Assembly: GCA_034433695.1 (NCBI GenBank)
Contig: DAOUAK010000001.1
Coordinates: 1-27,531 of the forward strand
Direction: 5' to 3'
Length of the DNA: 27,531 nt
From: JASFBA01 sp034433695
GTDB taxonomy: Bacteria > Chloroflexota > Chloroflexia > DTKN01
Every line of letters starts with the position of its first letter. The stretch's first letter is position 1. Below the pieces are notes generated by a model that did not search any database, was not told where the DNA came from, and saw nothing but the letters and a program-made list of their open reading frames with translations. Both the position numbers and the translations under genes were made by a program. This document shows, one piece after another, positions 21,492-27,531 of this stretch.

Positions 21492-22305
21492 GAGGGTGCA
21501 GGAGTTCTGGGACCGCCGGCCCTGCAACATCCGCCATTCGCCCAAGCCGGTCGGGACGCGGGAGTACTTTGACGAGGTGGAGGCCCGCAAGTACTTTGTC
21601 GAGCCGCACATCCTCCGCTTTGCGCAGTTTGAACGCTGGCAGGGCAAGAAGGTGATGGAAATCGGCTGCGGCATCGGTACAGATACCATCAACTTTGCCC
21701 GCCATGGCGCCCACGTAACGGCCGTGGAACTTTCGGAAAAGTCGCTGGAGATCGCCCGAAAACGGGCCGAAGCCTACGGCTTGCAGGACCGAATCCGCTT
21801 CTACCTGGGCAACGCCGAGGAACTCACCTCGTTCGTGCCCGTTGAACCGTATGACCTCATTTACTCTTTTGGTGTCATCCACCATACGCCGCACCCGGAG
21901 CGGGTCGTCGAACAGATGCGCCATTATGTCCGGCCCGGCAGCACGGTCAAGATCATGGTCTATCATCGCTACGCCTGGAAGGTGCTCTGGATTCTGCTGA
22001 CCTACGGCAAGGGGCAATTTTAGCGGCTGGCGGAACTGGTGGCGAAGCACTCCGAGGCGCAAACGGGTTGCCCCGTCACCTACACCTTTACCCGCAGGGA
22101 AGTGCGAGACCTGCTGGAACCATACGGTTTCCGGGTAACGGAGATGTGGGTGGACCACATCTTCCCCTATCGCATCCCGGACTATACACAGTACCGGTAC
22201 GTCAAGGTCTGGTACTTCCGCTGGATGCCCGGGCCGCTCTTCCGCTGGCTGGAGCGGCATTTCGGCTGGCATCTGTGCGTGACGGCGGAGGTGGCGGCAC
22301 GCTAA
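21463..22305 (+). pseudogene. SAM methyltransferase interrupted by an in-frame TAG at a Trp position
   Basis: Read through, this is a 280-residue methyltransferase. Motifs: WDRRPCNIRHSPKPVGTREYFDEVEARKY, VMEIGCGIGTDTINFARHG, VTAVELSEKSLEIAR, YDLIYSFGVIHHTPHPERVV. TAG at 22021-22023 falls in GKGQF*RLAELVAKHSEAQTG, where I expect Trp (TGG to TAG). After it the frame stays open for 94 more codons with family-like sequence (YTFTRREVRDLLEPYGFRV). The SAM-binding domain is before the stop, so a 186-residue product might be made, but the C-terminal part is usual in this family. Start ATG 21463 overlaps the previous gene. Recent nonsense mutation or base-call error are both possible. Confidence 0.82.
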
Positions 22306-23288
22306 CCCTGTTTGCCGTCCCCAAGCCCTTTCGAGGCCACATCGCCGTCATCCAGCGCAACGCCATCCGCAGTTGGACGCTTTTGCGACCGGCCTGTGAG
22401 GTCCTCCTCTTCGGTAGCGAGGAAGGCACCGCCGAGGTGGCGGCCGAGTTCGGGGTCCGGCATGTGCCGGATGTGGCCCGCAACGACTTCGGCACGCCGC
22501 TGGTGAACGATCTCTTCGCGCAGGCGCAGCGCCTGGCGACACACGACCTGCTCTGTTACGTGAACGCCGATATCCTCCTCATGAGCGATTTCCTGGCCGC
22601 CGTGCGGCGCATCCCTTTCCGCCGCTTCCTTATGGTCGGCCGGCGCTGGGATGTGGACCTGGCCGAACCCTGGGATTTTCGGCCGCCCGACTGGGAGAGG
22701 CGTCTACGGGAACACGTTCACCGTCACGGCAATCTGCACCCACCCGCCGGGATAGACTACTTTGTCTTTACCTCTGGTCTATGGGGAGACATCCCGCCCT
22801 TCGCCATTGGCCGCACCATCTGGGACAACTGGCTGATCTACGGGGCGCGCGCTCGGGGCGTAGCCGTGGTGGATGCCACCCAGGTCGTTATGGCTGTTCA
22901 CCAGAACCATGACTATGCTCACATTCCTGACGGTGTTGAGGGGGCCAGGAAAGGGCCGGAAGCACAGCGCAACCGGGCCCTGGCTGGCGACCATGGTCCC
23001 ATCTTCACTCTGACCGATGCTACCTGGCTGCTGACGCCACGCTGGCTGGTGCCAGCATTGACCAGGAAACACCGGCTCTGGCAGAGCGAGCGGCTGGTCG
23101 GGTTGGGCTTCAGGGCTCACCGAGAAGGTCAGCCACGCCAGGCTGCCCGCTACCTGGTGAAGGCCTGCTGTTATCGTCCGTCGTTGCTTGCCAACCGGGG
23201 AATTCTCTCTATCCTTGTGGAATCCGTTGTGGGCAGCCGGTTGATGGCCCGCTACCGAAGATGGCGTCACCGACAAGATCAAGTCTGA
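22275..23288 (+). CDS. Putative glycosyltransferase-like protein
   Basis: About 337 residues. It has FAVPKPFRGHIAVIQRNAIRSWTLL, VLLFGSEEGTAEVAAEFGVRHVPDV, DLLCYVNADILLMSDFLAAVRRI (a GT-A-like D-x-D analogue, N-A-D), RFLMVGRRWDVD, PPAGIDYFVF and IGRTIWDNWLIYRA-like WDNWLIYGARARG. This resembles a recurrent glycosyltransferase-like family in polysaccharide loci, with no assay I can name. The C-terminal 80 residues look TPR-like (GFRAHREGQPRQAARYLVKA). Start is uncertain: GTG 22275 lies in frame within the preceding gene's end, and no ATG is available before the conserved LFAVPKPF. The upstream extension from 22068 is a shadow. It overlaps the broken methyltransferase gene. Confidence 0.72.
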   Translation: MRDGGGGGTLTLFAVPKPFRGHIAVIQRNAIRSWTLLRPACEVLLFGSEEGTAEVAAEFGVRHVPDVARNDFGTPLVNDLFAQAQRLATHDLLCYVNADILLMSDFLAAVRRIPFRRFLMVGRRWDVDLAEPWDFRPPDWERRLREHVHRHGNLHPPAGIDYFVFTSGLWGDIPPFAIGRTIWDNWLIYGARARGVAVVDATQVVMAVHQNHDYAHIPDGVEGARKGPEAQRNRALAGDHGPIFTLTDATWLLTPRWLVPALTRKHRLWQSERLVGLGFRAHREGQPRQAARYLVKACCYRPSLLANRGILSILVESVVGSRLMARYRRWRHRQDQV

Positions 23289-23300
23289 GGAGGCTGCATA

Positions 23301-24635
23301 ATGGATATTTCCGTCATCGGCCTGGGCAAACTGGGAGCACCACTGGCAGCGGTGCTCGCCCACAAAGGTCATAGGGTCATCGGTGTGGACCTGGATCCCC
23401 GCCCGGTGCGGCTGATCAACCAGGGCCAGGCGCCGGTCTTTGAACCGGGGTTGGATGAACTGATCAAGGCATCACGTGGGCGCCTTTCGGCCACAGACGA
23501 TTACGACCTGGCTATCGCCCAAACCGATGCCACCTTTATCATCGTGCCTACACCCAGCGATGAGCAAGGCGGTTTTTCCCTGCGCTACGTCCTGGCTGCG
23601 GCCGAATCCATCGGCAAAGCCCTGCATCACAAGGACCGTTTCCACCTGGTCGTGCTCACCAGCACCGTCATGCCGGGTGCCACCGGAGGCGAAGTCATGC
23701 CGGCGCTGGAGGCCCACTCCGGCAAGCGCTGTGGCCAGGACTTTGGCCTGTGCTACAACCCGGAGTTCATCGCCCTGGGCAGCGTCATCCGCGACATGCT
23801 TAACCCGGATTTTATCCTCATCGGCGAGTCAGATCCACGTTCAGGAGACATACTGGCCGGCCTGTACCGCGATCTCTGCGACAACGATCCGCCCATCGCC
23901 CGCATGAACTTTATCAACGCCGAATTGACCAAACTGGCCGTCAACACCTTCGTGACTACCAAGATCTCCTACGCCAACATGCTCGCCCAGGTCTGCGAGC
24001 GCCTGCCCGGGGCAAACGTAGACGTGGTCACCTCGGCCCTGGGTCTCGACAGCCGGATCGGCCCCAGGTACCTGAAAGGTGCCCTCGGCTACGGCGGCCC
24101 TTGCTTCCCCCGCGACAACCTGGCCTTCACCTATCTGGCCCGCCGGCTCGGTATCCAGGCGGTCCTGGCCGAGGCCACCGACCGGCTTAACCGCGCGCAG
24201 GTCCACCGGCTGATCGAGATCGTGACCTCCAGACTGCCGGACGGTGGCCGGGTGGGCATCCTGGGATTGTCCTACAAGCCCCAAACCGACGTTATTGAGG
24301 AATCACAGGGCGTGGAACTGGCCCGCCACCTGCTGGCCAGGGGCATTCCGGTCGTCCTCTACGACCCGGTCGCCATGGACAACGCACGTACCGTCCTGGG
24401 CGAGGGGGTGACCTTCGCCCCGTCGGTGGAGGAGTGTGCCCGCCAGGCAGACGTGGTGGTGCTGGCCACGCCATGGGATGAATTCAAAACCCTCTCTCCT
24501 GTTCATCTGAATTACGCCAACGGCCGGCCGGTGCTGGTGGATTGCTGGCGCGTCCTGGATCGCCAACAGTTCGAACCTATGGCTGATTACGTGGCTCTGG
24601 GGACAGGTCCCTGTCTCGACGGCCGCATCCTGTGA
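23301..24635 (+). CDS. Nucleotide-sugar 6-dehydrogenase (UDP-glucose/GDP-mannose DH family)
   Basis: A 444-residue enzyme oxidising a UDP-hexose (or UDP-HexNAc) to the uronic acid with two NAD+. N-terminal Rossmann: MDISVIGLGKLGAPLAAVLAHKGHRVIGVDLD. Middle: FINAELTKLAVNTFVTTKISYANMLAQVCE with the conserved Lys/Asn. Active-site Cys: GYGGPCFPRDN (about residue 266). C-terminal UDP-binding domain: GILGLSYKPQTDVIEESQGVELARHLL. GAGGAGG precedes ATG 23301 after a 12-nt gap from the previous gene. It supplies an acidic sugar donor for the locus. Glucose versus N-acetylhexosamine specificity cannot be settled by eye. Confidence 0.9.
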   Translation: MDISVIGLGKLGAPLAAVLAHKGHRVIGVDLDPRPVRLINQGQAPVFEPGLDELIKASRGRLSATDDYDLAIAQTDATFIIVPTPSDEQGGFSLRYVLAAAESIGKALHHKDRFHLVVLTSTVMPGATGGEVMPALEAHSGKRCGQDFGLCYNPEFIALGSVIRDMLNPDFILIGESDPRSGDILAGLYRDLCDNDPPIARMNFINAELTKLAVNTFVTTKISYANMLAQVCERLPGANVDVVTSALGLDSRIGPRYLKGALGYGGPCFPRDNLAFTYLARRLGIQAVLAEATDRLNRAQVHRLIEIVTSRLPDGGRVGILGLSYKPQTDVIEESQGVELARHLLARGIPVVLYDPVAMDNARTVLGEGVTFAPSVEECARQADVVVLATPWDEFKTLSPVHLNYANGRPVLVDCWRVLDRQQFEPMADYVALGTGPCLDGRIL

Positions 24636-24687
24636 TAAACGGGTGGCAAATCCTGCTCGATAGCACATGAATTTCCGGAGGCTCAAA

Positions 24688-25704
24688 ATGAACTGGCATG
24701 GTCGTAAGGTCCTGGTGACAGGCGGGGCGTCCTTCATCGGCTCGCATCTGGTGGATGCGCTACTGGAGCGCGGCGCGGTGGTTCGCGTGGTGGACAATCT
24801 CAGCAGTGGCAAGATCGAAAACATCCAACGCCACATTGACGAGGGACGGGTGGAGTTCATTTACGGCGACCTCCTTCGTCCGGGCGTGGCTCAGCGCGCC
24901 GTAGAAGGGATGAATGTAGTTTTTCACCTGGCGGCCGACCACGGCGGTCGAGGCTACGTGGACTTGCATCAGGCTGCCTGTGCCACCAACCTGGCGCTGG
25001 ATGGTCTGGTCTTCCTGGCCTGCCGTGAGGCCGGCGTGGAAAAGGTGGTCTATGCCTCATCTGGCTGCGTCTATCCCAACTATAAGCAGATGAATCCAAA
25101 CGAAGAGATCTACCTGACCGAAGACATGGTGGTCCCACCCTATGACGCCGATAACATGTACGGTTGGGCCAAACTGATGGGCGAACTGACCCTGCGGGCT
25201 TACGCGCGGGAATGGGGCATGAAGACGGCCTCGTGTCGCTACTTCACAGTCTACGGCGAGCGGGGGGTGGAGAACCACGCCGTCATCGCCATGATCGCCC
25301 GCGCCTTCATCGGGCAGGACCCCTTTGTTGTGTGGGGCACCGGCGAACAGATCCGCAACTGGACCTATGTGGGTGACATCGTGGAAGGCACCATTCTGGC
25401 CGCGGAGAAGATAGACGACGGAACAGCGGTCAACCTGGGAACGATGGAACGCACCCGGGTGATCGACGCCGTACACGAAGTGTTACGCTACACGGGCCAC
25501 AAGGCGCGCATCGAACTGCATCCAGAGATGCCTACGGGCCCCTTGAACCGGGTGGCAGACAACTCTCTAGCCCGTCGTCTGCTAGGCTGGGAGCCGAAGG
25601 TCAAATTCATAGGCGGCCTGCACCGTACCATTGACTGGTACTTTGCCACCAAGGATCGAGAGCACGTGCGGGCTACGCTGGAACGGATGCTGACAGGGCG
25701 GTGA
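24688..25704 (+). CDS. NAD-dependent sugar-nucleotide epimerase/dehydratase
   Basis: A 338-residue extended SDR enzyme. NAD motif VLVTGGASFIGSHLVDALLERG; DNLSSG; VVFHLAADHGGRGYVDLHQAACATNLALDG; catalytic SSGCVYPNYKQMN and YGWAKLMGEL (YxxxK). C-terminal RNWTYVGDIVEGTILA matches the RDF.HV-type domain of NDP-sugar epimerases. Start ATG 24688 has GGAGG (24676-24680) 7 nt upstream; ATG 24667 precedes that site and is rejected. It follows the dehydrogenase, so could act on its uronic acid product (for example a 4-epimerisation) or make another donor. Members with the AADHGG(R)GYVD motif resemble GDP-mannose 3,5-epimerase-like enzymes, but I cannot assign the substrate. Confidence 0.85.
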   Translation: MNWHGRKVLVTGGASFIGSHLVDALLERGAVVRVVDNLSSGKIENIQRHIDEGRVEFIYGDLLRPGVAQRAVEGMNVVFHLAADHGGRGYVDLHQAACATNLALDGLVFLACREAGVEKVVYASSGCVYPNYKQMNPNEEIYLTEDMVVPPYDADNMYGWAKLMGELTLRAYAREWGMKTASCRYFTVYGERGVENHAVIAMIARAFIGQDPFVVWGTGEQIRNWTYVGDIVEGTILAAEKIDDGTAVNLGTMERTRVIDAVHEVLRYTGHKARIELHPEMPTGPLNRVADNSLARRLLGWEPKVKFIGGLHRTIDWYFATKDREHVRATLERMLTGR

Positions 25705-25712
25705 ATTGTATT

Positions 25713-25906
25713 GAGACAGGTCTACTCCTGGATGAAAGTGGTATGACGGCATGGCCGAGCACGTGGCTCAACTGGCGCGGGATCCTGAGTTAGCAAGCCG
25801 GCTAGCCCGGGCAGCGCGGGAGCACATTGCGGCCAAGTTTAGCATGGAGAAAAGCATTACCGGGTTGTGGAGAATCATCGAAGGAGTGGCTCGAGGTGCC
25901 ATTTAA
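25713..25906 (+). pseudogene. C-terminal remnant of a GT4-type glycosyltransferase, with a frameshift
   Basis: The first frame from 25713 reads ETGLLLDESG, typical of the loop after the nucleotide-binding site of GT4 enzymes (usually E-N/T-G-L-L-V-D). After a shift at about 25737-25750 the other frame reads MAEHVAQLARDPELASRLA and REHIAAKFSMEKSITGLWRIIEGVARGAI, the usual GT4 C-terminal helices, stopping at TAA 25904-25906. The roughly 300 N-terminal residues are absent; the epimerase stop is only 8 nt upstream, so a deletion joined the two. No product is expected from the complete fold. The next gene starts inside it. Confidence 0.78.
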
Positions 25907-27395
25907 GGCAACCGTGATAGCCCTGGGAAGGCTAGCCTTGCTGTGGGCAGCATCCGTGCTCCTTGGAGTGTACACCACACTATCGGTGAGTGGCCAGGGC
26001 ACAGCCAACACCTGGGCTGAGCCGATCAACATTTCCGGCGATACGCCTGGAGGCTCTTTTCTGCCTGTGGTTGTGGCGGACCCTTTTGGCTATGTCCATG
26101 TTTTCTGGGAAGAACAGGTGGATCTCGGGCAGGGGGTTCAGGGCGGATACCTGTTCTACACCCAATGGGATAGCAGACGGTGGTCTACCCCTGTGGATAT
26201 CCTTCTTAGCCCCGGTGACTACTCCATCGTGAGAACGCCCCACGCTGCGGTGGATCCCACCACAGGCATGTTGCATGTCATTTGGGCCGGCGGGGGTAAT
26301 CTGTACCACAGCCGGGCTCGGGTAGATCTGGCCTATTCCGCGCAAGGATGGAGTACGCCAACCGTAGTCGCGTATGGCCCACTTCAAGATCCATACCTCC
26401 TGGTCCACAAAGGACGCTTGCACCTCGTCTACCTGGACAATGGCGACGATCCCGGGATTTGGTACACCGTTTCCACCGATGGCGGTACTACCTGGCGCAC
26501 CCCTGTGCGCCTCTCTACACCCCCAGCAACCCGTAAGGTTTTGCCCACGGTCTCGGAGACGGTGCAGATGCAGGCCGATGGGCAGGGACATCTGCACGTT
26601 GTTTGGGTAGATCGCCTGGACGGGGGTATCTACTACGCCCGCGGCCTCCACGGCGGCGATGCCTGGGAATCCCCAATCCGACTCGACGATCAGGGAACCT
26701 GGCCCAGCGTCGGAATCCTGGGAAACGAGGTCCATGTCCTGTGGAGCGCTACCCACGAAGGGGGGCCTTCGTGTGCTCGCTGGGAACGCATTTCCAGCGA
26801 TGGAGGAGCCTCCTGGGGCGACAGGACCCGTGTTCTGCCCCCAATTGAGGGCTGCCTTGGCTGGATGAACATGGAAGTAGATAGTGCCGGGGTTATGTAC
26901 GTAGTGACCATTGGCCGGGATGACCGAGGAATCGTTCGCCTCTATTATGCTCGCTGGCTGGGCCACGGGTGGAGCACTCCGGAGGCGATTGAATCTACGG
27001 CGGTAGAACATGGGGAATGGCAGGAGAGAGGACCGGATCGAGCCAGGACAGCGTTGCAGGATGGGAATCGTCTTCATGTGGTCTGGTACACCAATGACGG
27101 GGAAGTATGGTACACAGCGGCCAAACTGGATGCCCCGCTGCAGAGGATAATGCCATTGCCTCCACCTCCCCTCCCCACTGCCACGTCGGCACCTGTAACG
27201 CCAACGGGGAAGGGCACTGCAGAGGCCATGACTCCTACCCCCTTGCCGTCATTTGCTATTGGCGGTGTATCGTCGCCTTCGAGCGAGTCTATACCTGTTC
27301 TTGTGATCACGGTGTTGATCCCCTCCGGGTTCAGCCTTGTGGCCATACTGATTGCTGTCATTGTAATCCAAGTCAAGAGAAATCGTGTTGGCTAA
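25896..27395 (+). CDS. Secreted, membrane-anchored BNR/Asp-box beta-propeller protein
   Basis: A 499-residue exported protein. The N-terminal signal is FKATVIALGRLALLWAASVLLGVYTTLSVSGQ. The body (about 35-420) is a sialidase-like propeller with repeated W-S-x-P strands (TWAEPINISG, RRWSTPVDILL, QGWSTPTVVAYG) and Asp boxes STDGGTTW (about 193) and SSDGGASW (about 301). Then comes a Pro/Thr-rich stalk and a C-terminal membrane helix (IPVLVITVLIPSGF, VAILIAVIVIQV) with basic end. No catalytic sialidase residues are evident, so it may bind glycan or protein. GTG 25896 has AAGGAG (25881-25886) upstream and overlaps the stop of the GT remnant. It is probably the last gene of the locus. Confidence 0.8.
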   Translation: MPFKATVIALGRLALLWAASVLLGVYTTLSVSGQGTANTWAEPINISGDTPGGSFLPVVVADPFGYVHVFWEEQVDLGQGVQGGYLFYTQWDSRRWSTPVDILLSPGDYSIVRTPHAAVDPTTGMLHVIWAGGGNLYHSRARVDLAYSAQGWSTPTVVAYGPLQDPYLLVHKGRLHLVYLDNGDDPGIWYTVSTDGGTTWRTPVRLSTPPATRKVLPTVSETVQMQADGQGHLHVVWVDRLDGGIYYARGLHGGDAWESPIRLDDQGTWPSVGILGNEVHVLWSATHEGGPSCARWERISSDGGASWGDRTRVLPPIEGCLGWMNMEVDSAGVMYVVTIGRDDRGIVRLYYARWLGHGWSTPEAIESTAVEHGEWQERGPDRARTALQDGNRLHVVWYTNDGEVWYTAAKLDAPLQRIMPLPPPPLPTATSAPVTPTGKGTAEAMTPTPLPSFAIGGVSSPSSESIPVLVITVLIPSGFSLVAILIAVIVIQVKRNRVG

Positions 27396-27436
27396 GCCTG
27401 CTTTCGACATAGACCAGATGTTCGAGCTGGTCGTAC

Positions 27437-27465
27437 TTTAACAATCGAGCCACATGGTGTATACT
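27437..27465 (+). promoter_or_regulatory. Promoter for the gene at 27499
   Basis: TTTAAC (27437-27442), 17-bp spacer, TATACT (27460-27465). Expected start near 27472, with a 27-nt leader carrying AAGGAGG. A weak 6-bp hairpin (GACCAG 27412-27417, CTGGTC 27427-27432) before it may end the upstream transcript. Confidence 0.6.
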
Positions 27466-27498
27466 CTGCCTCAAGCACACAGGTAAGGAGGTAGAGCG

Positions 27499-27531
27499 AT
27501 GGATCCCATTCAGGCTGAACAGTTGGGTCAG
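27499..27531 (+). CDS. Start of an unidentified gene, cut by the window end
   Basis: ATG 27499 follows AAGGAGG at 27485-27491 and the promoter at 27437. Only MDPIQAEQLGQ is visible. The product cannot be identified. The new promoter suggests a separate transcription unit. Confidence 0.7.
   Translation, partial: MDPIQAEQLGQ

Noticed and set aside
13475..22023. Stop-codon recoding (TGA or TAG read as Trp or another residue)
   Set aside because: Two different stop codons occur at Trp positions, Trp elsewhere is TGG, and other genes here end normally with TGA. Mutation or sequence error explains this better.

Overview
The window is high-GC (roughly 60-65% by eye) apart from one AT-richer island. 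Every gene I can support is on the + strand. Gene content suggests a bacterium of the Chloroflexota (Anaerolineae/Thermoflexia-like): a tungsten aldehyde ferredoxin oxidoreductase, a DUF11 surface protein with an LPxTG-type tail, a fused Wzz/BY-kinase, a DUF4012-TPR protein, many HEPN/MNT pairs, and degenerate 7-bp tandem repeats. This is an inference from family content; no rRNA, tRNA or marker gene confirms it.

Layout. (1) 1-2575: a short metabolic unit with its own promoter and a strong terminator, encoding a four-cluster ferredoxin and a tungsten aldehyde:ferredoxin oxidoreductase. (2) 2576-2900: non-coding, ending in a near-consensus sigma-70 promoter. (3) 2901-12133: start of a long surface-polysaccharide locus, with a DUF11 LPPTG protein, Wzz/BY-kinase, DUF4012-TPR protein, hexapeptide acyltransferase, membrane GT2 glycosyltransferase and B12-binding radical SAM enzyme. 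(4) 12157-17858: a NusG/RfaH-like factor, a four-helix-bundle (23S-IVP family) gene, three HEPN/MNT toxin-antitoxin-like pairs (two visibly broken), a dTDP-L-rhamnose 4-epimerase-like enzyme and a Wzm permease. (5) 17862-25704: Wzt ATPase, several SAM methyltransferases, a putative glycosyltransferase, a nucleotide-sugar dehydrogenase and a sugar epimerase. (6) 25705-27531: a glycosyltransferase remnant, a secreted beta-propeller protein, and a new promoter with the first 11 codons of another gene.

Working model: sugar nucleotides are made by the dehydrogenase and two epimerases. Glycans are assembled and decorated by the GT2, acyltransferase, methyltransferases and possibly the radical SAM enzyme, then exported by Wzm/Wzt. 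Wzz/BY-kinase would control chain length or export. The NusG paralogue could keep RNA polymerase processive over this more than 20 kb co-directional cluster. The initiating glycosyltransferase, flippase and polymerase are not in the window.

The most unusual signal is a family of degenerate heptamer tandem arrays (core AAC every 7 bp) confined to about 11.1-18.05 kb. They sit inside two protein genes as in-frame linker insertions, form the C-terminal ends of others, and flank small-gene cassettes in inverted orientation. Around the four-helix-bundle gene the two inverted arrays can form a 22-position stem (19 Watson-Crick, 2 wobble, 1 mismatch), giving a layout like a 23S rRNA intervening sequence but outside rRNA. 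A second notable signal is a sharp composition break inside wzt, exactly between its conserved ATPase and its variable substrate-recognition domain.
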